NCBI RefSeq assembly: GCF_963678635.1
Contig: NC_087070.1
Location: 10,450,539-10,514,538 of the forward strand
Direction of reading: 5' to 3'
Length of the DNA: 64,000 nucleotides
From: Symsagittifera roscoffensis
Taxonomy: Eukaryota > Xenacoelomorpha > Acoela > Convolutidae
Each line of letters opens with the position of its first letter. Position 1 is the stretch's first letter. Below are positions 1 through 12,700 of this stretch, in pieces. The translations under genes were made by a program, and so were the position numbers. A model generated the notes under the pieces. That model was not told where the DNA came from. It ran no database searches and saw nothing but the letters and a program-made list of their open reading frames with translations.

Positions 1-3000
1 AAGGCTGGCGAGTGAATCTACCCCGGTAGAACAAGGCCATGATTTTGCCACTTCCACCGGGACATTGGATCGAGAAGAGATGTCGGAACTGTCCGACATC
101 TCAACTGAGGTAGCGGCAACGAGAAGATCTCCGACAGAGAACACTATGATGGCAAGCGGAACTGGGAAACAAACGACATCATCATCGTTCTCAGAAAGAA
201 TGAAGAACACCTTCGGAAACATCTTTCCATTCAGCATGGGAGGAGGAGCAGGAAACGATGGTGAGTCTCAGGAGGAAGAAGATGAAGAGGAGCAAGGGGA
301 CTCTGGATCTCAAGTAAGCCTCAATAGTTCGATCCAGGAGAGTGAGGCACACGTTGGAAGAGAGACTGGAACCATGGACAAATTTGGTGTAGTGACAACG
401 ATAAGCAAAGAGGCAAACACACCAGGCCAGTCAAAAGACTTCGCGATTAGAGCAAGTTCGGAGCCACAACCTGGTGAGAATAAAACCAGAGGGCTCGGCA
501 ACGCGTTAATTGATCCTGAAATAAATAAAAAAAAGACGTTGAAGCAGAGAGTCAAGGCCCGGATCTCGACAAGCACGAAGTTACCTGGGACCGACAGGGT
601 TACACCACCACTAGTAACGCCACTCGTGGATAACGGGGCAGCGCTAGAGGAAGCCTTAAACAACATAGTGGACAGTTTAGGAGAACAAAACGAGCAAATG
701 TCAATAAGGATGAGTGAACTAGAAAGAGCAGTTCACATTGAGAGAGAAAGGCTGCGGGAAGAAATAAACCGCAACAGACAAGAAAAACGACAGGAGCGAC
801 AGGAGCGAAAAACGCTTGAAAGAGAGAACGGATGAACACATGACGAGGAACTTGTCGCGAATGACAAGAGAGGCGGAACAGAGGGAGTTACGCTTAAGAG
901 CCGACATGGAGAAGTTAAGAATTCAGCAAGAGCAGTCTCTTGGGACTCTTGACACAAAGATAGATGCGATGATGGAGAGGCGAACTCAGGCTATCATAGA
1001 TAGGTTGGACGGGCTACTAAGCAGCAAGAGTGGACCAAAAGAAGGAGAACCGAATTCGGGAGGTCCCAGCAGGGAACCGAAGGTGAACTTCAATGAACAT
1101 CAAAAGAGGAAGATGTATGGATCCACTAGAGGCAGGGGCAGTTCATCAGGCTATGCCACAAGGGATAATGGAGCATGGGGCCCGAACAATAGAGCAAGTT
1201 CAACGGGGAACAGACAAACCTCTAACGAACGACCAACGCAAGGCACACATGCGACTGGGAGAAGTGATTCCGGCAACAGGGGGCATGCAAGCCCGAGGAG
1301 GAGTCATGTGGGCCAAGCGGGAAGTGCTCACGGTGATATTCGGATTGCAGGGATGCACCGCACACAGAGCCTTCGACGAGGTGTGAGGACACTCAAACGG
1401 GACACTCAAGGGATGCTACTGCAATGGCCACGGCATTTGAACCCCTGAACAGGTCTCTGGAGACATTCCTGACGAGGTTATCTAAAACCAATAAACGCAG
1501 TGAGAAGTCGAGAAGAGTCTTTAAGAAGCCAAGATGCTACAAAGACGAATCTGATGGCTGTATTGATACCTGGATAGAGGCAATGAAGCTGCATTTCGAG
1601 GAAGAGGACTTGTCTGAGAGACAGGAATGCAGCGCGCTCACCAGCAACTTAGAAGGGACAGCCCTGAACTGTGTCATGGCCAAAAAACAGTATCAACGTG
1701 ACACTGCAGAGAAAATCTTCGAAATCTTGTTAAACCGTTTCGGATCAGGGGTGCAGGGGCACCAGGCGATGATGCGCTTCGAGAAACAGAGGCAACGGGA
1801 GGATGAAACCATAGACAAGTTTCTCGATGATTTGGAAATGCTGAGAAGACGCAGCCAACCGGATGAGTCAAACCGAAGGATGAACCTGGCCGTAGCCTCA
1901 AAATTCATCGATGGTGTGAAAAATGATGAACTTCGTACGATGCTAGCAACGCATTACACACCACTATCAACTAATGCGCCAACACCGGAGGAGTTGAGGC
2001 TCAAATCAAAAGAGTATCTATTGTTGAAACCTCCTTCGAGATCTGGATATTACAAGAACAATTATGGCAATTTTAACAACGGACCAGCAAACCAAGGAAA
2101 CAATTGGTACAAACCGAGGGATGATATGGACAAGAGACGCTCTTGTGCTAATTGTAGTTCGACAGACCATCATGTGTCAGCATGCCCAGCTTACAAACAA
2201 GGCATGAAAGCAATAGGCTTTAGCCTCGAGGACGAAGATGCGTCAGAGTTGGACCATGAGGATTTCATGAGAGGAGTAATTGCAAAATTCGGCCCGAGGT
2301 GCTTCTTTTGCAACTTGGAAGGTCATTTTAAATCAGATTGTCCGCAATTCTGGGATGCAGTGGCAGACATCAAGCATCCAAGACATGAAGAAGCTTTGTC
2401 AGGAGTGAAAGCCAGCAAGGCTCGACTTTTGAGCGAAGCGGAGGCACGCAGAAAGGACAAACCTCAAGAGCTGGCGGCAAAGAAAATGCAAGCGGTAACA
2501 GGGGAGACACATGAGCCGGAACCAGCAACTGCGGCTGAGGACTTCAAGATCGATTAGAAGGCAGCCGCAAGGGATGCGCTAAATAGAGTACAACAGGAAT
2601 TGGTCACGAAAGAGATCGAACAAAAAGTGAAACTTGAACTGGAAAATGAAAAGCTTCAGGAGCAATTGAATACCTTCGTAGCAACGGAGGTCGAAGAGAC
2701 GAAAACACCAAGCAGTTTAGATATGAAACTTAAAGTGATCTCCGGTAAGAGGTTCGGCATGGCGCCGCAAGGAAAAAAGATACAGTCGATAATCTCAGTG
2801 GCTGGACACCAGGTAATAAGAAATCTGAGTGAACCATCAGAGTTCACTTTAATGCATTTGGACACATATGCAGATTATCTGAGGCAGGTGGAGCCACGCA
2901 CTGAATCAAGAGCTGTGCGAGCACTACTAACGACGGGTGGCCCTCGCATGAAGAAACTTCATGGACGCTACCTAGAAGTCTACGGGCCGTATCAAGTGAT

Positions 3001-6000
3001 GCTGAACGTGGATGGAATTAGTATCTACACCAGGACTTACATAACAACAGATGATGACCAGATGGGGCAGATCTATTTGGGTGAAGAGGAACTCAAAGTC
3101 CGCAGGATAGGCCATGACGCCATGATGGAACAAGACGCGGTACACATTGGATATGAAGCAGATGTGACAGCACACCTGCTCGACACCAACGGAACAAAAA
3201 TCGGAGTCACAGGGCTTCTAGACACAGGAGCGGTGGTGAGTGTGATGCCGATAAAAACTTGGGAAAGAATGGGCTTCACACGGGAAGATCTGATTCCTAC
3301 GAACCTCCGACTGGCCGCCGCAAATCGAGGAGCCATCCACGTAGCCGGAAGAACACCGATAACGGTCCTTCACATGGGAGGACGAGACCTTTGTATGAGC
3401 TTCCTGGTGGTAGAGAATCTGGACGACGCCGACCAATTCATCTTGGGCAGAGATTTTGTCAGGAATTTTGACGTGATGATTGACTTGAACAACGGTCTAA
3501 TACGGATTAGAAACCCGGACCGAAAGTATGTTAAGAGACCAATTAATAGGATAATAACAGATGAAAATAAGGTACCAGTTTTTTTGGATAGAAAAGTAAA
3601 GTTACAACCAGGACAAGCTGTAGTAGCAATTTTTAGAATGAGAAATTTAAATTCGTTAAGTGATAGCAAACAGGTTTGCTTAGTACCGAATCCAAATAGT
3701 CAGAGTTCGGTGATTTTAGGCCGGAGCTTCTCGGTAACGCGAAACGGACTGTGTGTCAGTGTGTTGTTGAACACACTGGACACCACGGTTTCAATCCAGC
3801 GTGGAAAGAAGCTTGGCTACGCTTTGCCGATGAGGACCGACTATGAGGAGACACAAAACTTGAAGAAACATAATGTGAAAGACTGTCCTTATCATGCCAA
3901 TGAAGATAAAATTTTAAAGAGGATTAATGAATTAAAATCTATTCATAAATTGTTTTCAATGAAATCCGAAACGGACGACGGCTTATCAAGCTGCTCGAAT
4001 TTTCCGGAACGCCCCTCGTCATATGAACTAGAATCTGACAAACCGGTTTTGCCAGAGATAGAACATTTAAAAGGAAAAATAGGTGAGGGAGATTTCGAAA
4101 AATTGCGGGACCTCCTAAATCGGAACGCCGAAGTATTTTCAAAACATAAGGCGGACATCGGTTGCTGTAATTTCGTCGAACACCAAATCGAACTAGAAGA
4201 GGGCGCCGTTCCCCATAGGGAAGGCGCAAGGCGAATGACGCCACATAAATCGGAAGCGTGCCGAGCGGAAATAGAAATGTTGCTTGAATACGACATGATA
4301 GAACCCTCGAAATCGCCGTGGGCTTGCGGGGTAGTCATGGCGAAAAAGAAAGGGGGCAGCTTAGATTTTGTTGCGACTTTCGTTACTTGAACGCGGTGAC
4401 GATTAAAGATGCGTACCCGATACCGCGAATAGACGAGAGCCTATCTAAACTTGGTGATGCAAAGTTCTTCACCACATTGGACTTGGGTTCTGCCTTCTGG
4501 CAGGTTCCTTTGCGGAAGAAGGATAGGGAAAAAACCGGTTTCGCGTGCGAATTGGGGTTGTACCAGTGGAAGAGGATGCCCTTCGGCTTGTGCAATGCAA
4601 CGGCCACTTTTCAAAGACTGATGGCTCAGGCTTTGACGAAAGTAACCAAGAAGTACGGGAATCTCGTGATGTGTTACGTGGATGACGTGGTCATAGCGAC
4701 ACCGACCCTGGAAGACCACATTGATAGACTCGATGAGGTCTTTGGATGCATGAAAAGAGCAGGATTAAAGTGCAAACCATCGAAATGTGAAATCCTTAGG
4801 GATTCGATAAAGTACCTAGGAAGGATGGTGGATAGGCATGGCGTGAGGCCGGACCCGGAAGCAGTGGAAGCAGTGTTGACATAGAAAGCTCCTAGAACGG
4901 ACACACAGCTCATGAGCTTCCTAGGGTTTGCCAATTACTACCGTGAATTCATTAAAGGATATGCGGACAAGGTGTATCCGATGCAGAAGCTGATGCGAAA
5001 CAAAGGGAAGAAGTTCGAATGGAACGATGAGGCACAAGTTGCTTTCGAGAACATAAAGCGGGAACTGTGCGAAGCGCCAGTGCTGGGCATGCCTACAGAA
5101 AAGGGCATGTTTGTTCTTGACACTCAGGAATATTGCATCAAGAGCAAGAATGGAACGGAAGAACAGTTCTGTGTCCCATTGCATACGGCAGCAAAGTCTT
5201 GAGTGACACAGAGATGAAATATGGCGCACCAAAAGCAGAAATGTTTGCAGTAGTCACCTTCGTGGAGAAGTACCGTGCATACTTGGGGAGCGCTCCCGTC
5301 AAGTTACGCGTGGACAACAGAGCGTTATCCTGGTTGAAGACCTACTCGATGGATCAGAGTTATATTGGTAGATGGATAGTAAGACTGGATGGCTACCATA
5401 TGATAATCGAACATAGGATGCGTGATAAACACCAGAATGCTGACAGCCTCAGTAAGAAAACTGAGTTCTATGAAAGATTGGAGCAGAAGCAGGCCAATCA
5501 GGCGGAAATAAAGGAGGGATTCTCGTTTCTGGACAAAGAAACTTATGAAGCGCTTCCCTTAACGAGATGGTTGGATAAGTCTGGACATCCAATTCCAGGG
5601 CACCCTGAGTTACCTGTAGAGAGAGCAGCCGAGATAAAGATCCTGTCAAAGGAGGACCCGGTCCCCTTGGATCTGTTGCTGCGCTCGAACCTGGTCCAGC
5701 AAGAACTCTCTCGCATGAATATAAACAGCCTCTCATTATTGGATACAACGGTGCAAGTCACACCCCAAGTGATGCGGATGCTGGGTGGATTGTTAGAAAG
5801 AGAAGTGACCAGAGATAACCCCGAGTGGACAGCAGCAGTGGCATCGCTAACAGTCAGTGAGAAGGTCAAGATCATGCCGTCCAGACGACAACACGAAGAG
5901 AACGAGAGGGATTGTAGGACAATAGTTCAGCAACTAGTATCCTCAATACACCAAGAGATTTTAACCAGTACTTCTTACGGACAGAAAGGACAGGAGAGCG

Positions 6001-6080
6001 GCAAGCAAAAGAAAACTGTCACCTTTGTAGACCGGGATGAAGAGGGTGAAGTTGTAGAACAAAATCGGCTGCAAGACTAT

Positions 6081-6224
6081 TTTTCCGGGGAGAAGGATAA
6101 GGAGAAAAACCAGCGATCACAAGATCAACACCCGGGACAAGTGAATTTGTCCGGGGAGTCCGAGATAGACGAGAAAATTCCTGATGAGAAACAGGACCTA
6201 GAGAACAAGGTTTTGTCCGGGGAG
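6081..6224 (+). repeat. Three internal copies of the PPT-like motif in element 1
   Basis: Copies of T-rich + TCCGGGGAG lie at 6081-6092 (variant TTTTCCGGGGAG), 6146-6158 and 6211-6224, in the low-complexity spacer between RNase H and integrase. Here they are read in one frame as (L/F)SGE. The same nucleotides form the polypurine tract next to the 3' LTR at 17483-17495. Element 2 has the corresponding cluster at 27800-27979. Confidence 0.75.
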
Positions 6225-8670
6225 TTCAGATGGATGCGAAGGAAATACAGACATGATCTGGAGGAGCGTGCAGTCTCCAGCACAACACCTTCGACGGATG
6301 ATGATTCCCGAAACTCAGGAATGGATACCTATTCCGACAGGAATTCGACCTCGGGATCAGAACTGTCAGAACTAGCGATACACACGCTACTAGTGGAAAC
6401 TCGGGCAAGGGACCTGGACAGAGAAGTGTACCAGGATCCTGACAGTGATCGCTACCTAATACCAAACGAAAGAGTCTTTGACAACGCAGCGGATGACTTA
6501 GAAACAATAGCAGTATCAAAGCGGTCGATGAGCTTATTGCCACAGAAAGAGGCAGTCAGGACTGATCTTCAACCGTTTCAGCAAGAAACACAACCGTTGG
6601 CGAAGATTTGGTGCGTTAAGATGGAAGAAGACACACATCAGCCCAACGAGCTGAATAGTCAGATGAGGGTCATGAAGACGTACTTGAAGGCGAGATATAG
6701 CATCTCGGACCTTCTAAGGGCGCAGAGAAATGATCGCATGACAAGCAACCTAAAAAGGTGGATAGAAAACGGTGCACCTGACAAAGGTGACCTGGAAGAA
6801 GACAGCTATAGGATCCTGAGACAATACTTCATGCAGAAGGAGGGGAGATTATATCTGAACAAGGACGGGATCGTGGCTTGCAGGAGAAGAGAAGAAGACA
6901 AGGTCTTATACAAATATAACGCGATAGTGTTGCCGCAACTCTATCAGACAGAACTATTATTCAGGTCGCATGATCAGATGGGCCATCAAGGGATCGACAA
7001 AGTGTATCAGAGGATCCTGAAGCGCTTTGAGTGGCCTGGGATGAAAAAGGCATGCGAGAAATGGGTGACAGCATGTCTGTCATGCCAACAGGTCAAGGAT
7101 CCTAGGAAGTTGCGATTTCCTTTACAATCGATTGAGTCGTCTGAATTCAACGAGGTGGTGCAGATAGATCACCAGAAGATATGCATGACAGACAGCGGTT
7201 ACAACCAAGTCTTGGTCATGATAGATCACTTCACGAAGTATGCAGAGGCCGTGCCCTGCATAACTGCCTCGGCGGAAGAGACATGCGACCACCTGATCAA
7301 TACGTGGATAGCAAGACATGGTTGTCCGATGACGTTTCAATCGGATAATGGAACAGCTTTCGTAGGAGAGCTTACGAAAGAGCTTATGAGACGCTCACAA
7401 GTCGCTCAGGCTCACTCCACGACATACCACCCTCAGACGAATGGCCTAGTGGAAAGACAGAATAGGACGTTAGTGTCGATGCTGAGGGTATATTGTTCCA
7501 GGTACATGACCGATTGGGACAGATACCTTCCACAGGTGATGGGAGCTTATAATAGCACGCAACACTCCACTACTGGAGTTAGTCCACACATGATGCTGAC
7601 GGGACACGAGAAGTCTTTACCCTTGACATTCTTCTACCCAGAATATGAGGGAAAGAAAACGTCCCCACAGGTCTACGTGAGGGATGTGATCAAACGCCAA
7701 CAGGAGTTGAACGATTTGTGTAGACGAAACACTCAGCAGGCACAGGCAAGGTAGAGGAAAACATTCGACAAGAAAGCAGCTGGTGCAAAGGCTTACTCGG
7801 TGGGAGACTACGTATGGGTATTTCAGAACGTTATACCACCGAAAGGGACAAAGAAGCTTCTAAAGAAATGGAGGGGACCCTTCATGATTACAGAGGTGCA
7901 CCAAGAGGGACGCTTTTATAGACTGAGTACTGGCCGAGTCGCCCACTACGAAAACGTCAAGCCACACAATCCATCGACAGAAGACTGGTGTATACCTGCA
8001 GACATGGAAGAAGGGGATTATCTAATGATGGATCCTGCTTGTGAGGTCAATGAAAAAGGCACCAGGGAGAAGAACGATGGAAACGAAATCGTAGAGGAAG
8101 GTACGGATACACCGCTGGACCTGGATCCAAACGAAAAGATCGAAGCGGACGATGAAACCTTACCCTACGCAGAAGAGGATTGGCAGGATCCCGAACAGAC
8201 AGAGGTTCCCAAGAACTTGGAACCAGATCTTCCGTTCACGATTCAGACTCGTCAGAAGGACGGGACGAGACCAAGAAAGAAATACAATCCTTACGGTGAC
8301 GACTTTGTAGTGGATGGGATAGATCTAAAGAAAGTAGTGGAGGAAGTAGTGGGTTTAGAAGAAATAACTGTGTCACAAGACATTGACATAGTCGATGATC
8401 ATAACGATGAGTGGGTTGACGACTGGTCGAAACCCGAGGTAGAATTTGACGATGAGCAACAGCAGTCATATGAACAAGACCAGACGAACCTGCGTGTCTT
8501 AGAGTGGCTGAACGAAATGACATCAGACCCTAAAGAGACCAGCGTTACGATTCAAGACGTAGATCGTGAAAGCGCGAAATACATTAAGACCGAACGAGAT
8601 GATCCTTCCTGGGCTGCCCAGGAAGGACGACTACTCATTCCAGCTTCTAATCTTGACTTAATACCCGGTA

Positions 8671-8730
8671 TGCGATCGACGGGGACGCCGATGGATATTT
8701 TTGTCCGGGGAGTGGGGGTAGGACTTACCC
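8671..8730 (+). promoter_or_regulatory. Candidate internal (central) polypurine tract, element 1
   Basis: A T-run followed by GTCCGGGGAGTGGGGGTAGG spans 8698-8720. It lies inside a block (about 8671-8722) that matches element 2 at 30410-30461 with one difference, although neighbouring coding sequence differs at many silent positions. The reading frame here (FVRGVG) differs from the SGE frame of the upstream copies, so the shared signal is at nucleotide level. A role in priming plus-strand DNA is inference. Confidence 0.6.
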
Positions 8731-9323
8731 ACACTGAAAACTTGATAATAAAAAAATTAAGAATAGCAAGAGAAACAGGAGACTTAGAAGCAGAAACAGG
8801 CGAAGAACCTAAGAAACCTGACATAGGCAGGGTAGTTGAGTCATATTTTAACTTACCAAATGAATATTCAAGTAATATAGTACTAACAGATAGTGATTTC
8901 ATACTCACAAACAGAACATGTGCGATAGCAATCACCGCAGACATGAGTTTTAGGACGGCGCTAGCGGCAGATTTTAAGAGGGAATACAAAAACGTGGAAT
9001 TCCTTTGGAAGCAAAGACCAGGGATAGGGGGCGTAGCAGCCTTACCTCCGGCGGTGTCGCAGATACCGGGAAAGTACTTATGCTTCTTGGTAACGAGGGC
9101 GACAGAGAAGCAGCACGTGGACCCAGGAAACCTAGTCTTGTCTTTGACGAGGCTGAGGGACTTCCTTGTGGAAATGCACGTGAAGGAGCTCTCGCTTCCA
9201 GTGTACGATCCAAATAGAGGAAGACTGCATCCTCGGGAATTGTACGCGCTTGTACACGTGATATTCTCTGATACGAACATACAAGTGTATCTACATAAGA
9301 AATATTACTTAAGTATAGGCTGA

Positions 9324-9713
9324 GTGATTTGCGAGAGGGTGTTAGGCCAAAGACCAACTTGCAGGTAATATGTGATATGTGTGTTATGTTATGTTATGTT
9401 ATGTGTTAGGTTATTAAGATCATGGGTAAGTAGGGTTAGTGACCATGAACAACTAGATGACGATCTTGGGAATAGATCCAAAGTTTGGACTGTCCAATCT
9501 TAGGTCGAATTCCAAAATTTTAGAAACCAATTGATTTTAATAAATTTTAGGATAAATATCTTTTTATCTGAACTGTCTTTAAGCAAATTTTAACGATATA
9601 TGTTAAGGTGAAACTGACAAGTGTGACATTCGTGATTTCTCTTCTAGATCCTGATTGATCATTTAAATTACTCACTTGAGTCAAAGAATCGAATCAAACT
9701 TGAAAAGAATAGA
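9324..9713 (+). other. ORF1-ORF2 spacer, element 1
   Basis: A 390-bp non-coding spacer. It contains a T/G-rich stretch with repeated TTATG units (about 9375-9410), then AT-rich sequence, and leads directly to the ORF2 ATG at 9714. Element 2 has a comparable T/G-rich spacer at 31051-31491. I see no tRNA, promoter or clear splice acceptor. Confidence 0.6.
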
Positions 9714-12700
9714 ATGGACAATTTCAACCTGGATGAATTGATGGACCTGGCAGAGGCATATGTAGGACCGATGGTAGATGCGATCTATCGTCGGCTGATC
9801 GAACGAGACTTCGCTCTGGAGGACCCAGAGGTGGTCATGTTGCTGACCGCCCTGATCAACATCTTGGGGCACGACAACCGTGGGGACCGCCCCACGGAAG
9901 TCCTGTTGATCGCAGCATATGGAGAAAGAGGAGTACTAGACCGCCCGAACATGAGAGTGATGAGGTGGAGAAACGGGGCTCTCTCAGGGAGTGACTTGGC
10001 GAATGAGCCTGGATTGGGAAGTTCTAGGACTTACCAATCAGGTGAGATGCCAATGCCCTCTAAGCCTAAACCTGGGCTGACGAGAATGCATCGGGAGATG
10101 AACAGCGAGGCGACCTCGTCTGGTTCACCACTGAGAGCAGCTGTGCCACCAAAAAGGGCGAAAGTAACACAGAAGGTTCAGACGAACCAAACCATACAAG
10201 ATCTGGACGAGCTGAACGATCAGCTGAGAAGTACGAAGAAGGAGTTAGAAGATATGACGAAGACCATGCTGGCGATGGAGGAAGACCGGGACATGTGGAG
10301 AAAGTTGTTTGAAGACTGCAACAAAAAGCAGGGTCAAGAGATCGAACGCTTGAGGCAGGAATACAAAGAGCGATCGGAACAGGCGGCGTTGACAACGGCC
10401 ATTGAGAAAGTGATACCTGCAAGGGATATTCCTCGTGGGCAGTCCCCGATGGAGCTCTTGACACCTCGAGAAATGAGTCAAACAACGGAGACACGGCTTC
10501 CAGCAGAGACGAACCGAGTAACAATCCCGGATACTAGTGACACCTTGGGTGATCCCGTCGTAGAGCAGACAGTGAGGAAACTGATAGAGACAGCTGGACG
10601 ATTGGTCGCTAACAAGAATGCACCAGGTTCCGGGGTGACTGCACCCTATGGAGCGATTGACGATACGGGCAGAGTACAACTCTCCCAGACAGTAATCAGA
10701 CAAGGGATGAGTAACGTGACACCACTCATGGGGAGCTCGAGAATCCCAGAGAGGAAAGTACGGAAGATGCCAGCGAAGAAAGTGTCTCGTATAATAGACG
10801 TGCAGAAGAACAATCAATTGAAGTATAATTTCACGGGAGTTCCGGAGACAGATCCGAGAGCCTGCTTCAATCGAGCTACCTGGAGCCCGGCTGTGAACAT
10901 GCAGCAACCACCACTCGGGACATCTCACCTGATATTGGGAGACAGCTTAGTCAGAGTGCTGTCGAATTTGAGGACCTCATGGGTCACCACGGTGATGGCC
11001 TTTGGAGGCGCGACGATTGCCCAATTATATCGCATGGTGGAGCTGATGAATCCAGGGAAGATACTCAGTGTGATGATCTTAGTCGGGACGAATGATATCT
11101 CCAGAGGATCAGACGAGCAGGAAGCACTGTGGGAGTCAATGATGGTGTGTTTGTTCACTACTCTCTGGCAGAAGTTCAGTTGCGCGGTACTGACCGTTTG
11201 CACGGTGCCAATGAACGCAAGAAGCCTAACAGCATCAGGAAGAAGGCACAACGAGGGAGTCATGAGATGGAACAACATCTTGAGAAACCTAGCAAAATCG
11301 AAATGCCGGAAGAATGATCCTCATGGACATTGAACATGAATTGAGAGCCATGGATCAAGCCAGACTGACCACGGATGGCATCCAATTCGACAGCATCGAA
11401 GGACAGGCTTGGTTGAATCGAGTCTTCCAAGAACGGTTGGATGAGCTGGAAGCAGAACTCTTTGACACAGGAGTGCTGAAGGAAGAGGGAACGGTGAGTG
11501 ATACGGTGATCACCACCTTTGTGCCTCCTAACCTGGAAATGCGCTTGGGTACGGTTCCAGCCGTCACAAATTACCGGCAACAAAGCTCCAGTGAACCAGG
11601 TCGAAGAACAGACGTGCAGGATCGGTTGGGAGAAGCACCGATGAGGAGGACAATTCATCCTAGGAGAAGGATAGGACCTGTCAACCAACCAATCGAAGAA
11701 GTAGCAGGCACATCTAGATCGGACACTAGATCGGAGACGACGAGTACCAGCCGAGAGGAGAGACCGAGCAGAGGCTCATTGTTGTGGTCTCGATCCATAC
11801 CATCTCCCTGGCATATATACAAAGACGAACTGATGAAGCTGGACCTACAGAGAGTAAGCTTCATTGAAGATGCAAGGAGGATGCTGAATGGAGCGACGCT
11901 ATCCGTCAGCAGATTATACTCAATAACCGGCGTAGACTGGTTGATAGCCGCTAGCATAAATTTCAGCTCCACGACGGCCTTGAGATTTGCCGATTTGGAG
12001 GGACTGCCCTCCAACAACACAATGGGACCTGTGAATGCAAGACCGTTGCAAGATGTGAGATGAAACAATTGATAGAGAGGAAGATGTTAGACGACATGTT
12101 GGAGGCATGCCGCTATTAACAGATCTGAGCTTGGCTATGAGGACCGATCCCTTGGCGCTGATCAGAGGAGTCACGGAGTTCGTGACAGTGATCTATGGAC
12201 CAGCAGTCACCTTTGCGTTCCCTGACGTTAAAGTGGAAGCATATAGGAGGTCGGTGCTGCACCTGAACCTCATATCGGCAGTGGACGGTAGTACACTGAA
12301 CTGGTGTGAGCAGCACACACTGCGGGAGCTCATGAGTGAAGATCTGTTGTTTGCGAAAATATCGGAGCCGGAGATGACAGTCATCAATTTTGAGAGTAGG
12401 GAATTTCTCGGTGACGATGGATCCATACTTCGTGGGGAGAAAAGCCGCCGTGTTACAGTACACACGATTTGCGTACACGGATCAAGCGACGAGAAGGCGA
12501 ATAAGCAACGCCGCTACTCCCAAGCCTGGAAGATTTGATGAGGAATGGAAGGGAATAGACTTAGCTCCGATGAGAATGAGAGGCAGGACTGAATTGCCTG
12601 AAGCCTCATTAATTCTGACCAGTGTGAAAAAGGAGATGAAAGTTGGAGGAATATTGCAAACGAGAACCTTCCTGGCACCCTTCGGCTGCGAAGAAATCAA

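Larger units (their letters stand above)
2..9323 (+). pseudogene. Broken gag-pol ORF1 of element 1
   Basis: The frame is open from the left edge, so the start codon is outside the window. Recognisable in order are a capsid-like Gag region (about 1430-2010), two CCHC zinc knuckles (about 2145-2186 and 2300-2341), an aspartic protease with DTGA (about 3218), reverse transcriptase with YVDD at 4675-4686, a damaged RNase H, integrase (about 6960-7750) with a GPY/F-type tail, and a macrodomain-like C terminus (about 8865-9320). Breaks seen are frame changes at 816-835 and about 1390-1424, TAG at 2555, loss of one base near 4350, TAG at 4882, a roughly 22-bp loss near 5124 that removes the first RNase H catalytic aspartate, and TAG at 7752. 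At these sites element 2 reads through, so they are decay and not programmed frameshifts. Confidence 0.93.

Noticed and set aside
4318..4390. Programmed ribosomal frameshift between gag and pol
   Set aside because: Element 2 reads through the same place in one frame; element 1 simply lacks one base in a G-run.
65..9323. Eight separate genes in the gag-pol region of element 1
   Set aside because: They are pieces of one ORF that element 2 carries unbroken; the breaks are stops, one-base losses and a 22-bp loss, not gene boundaries.
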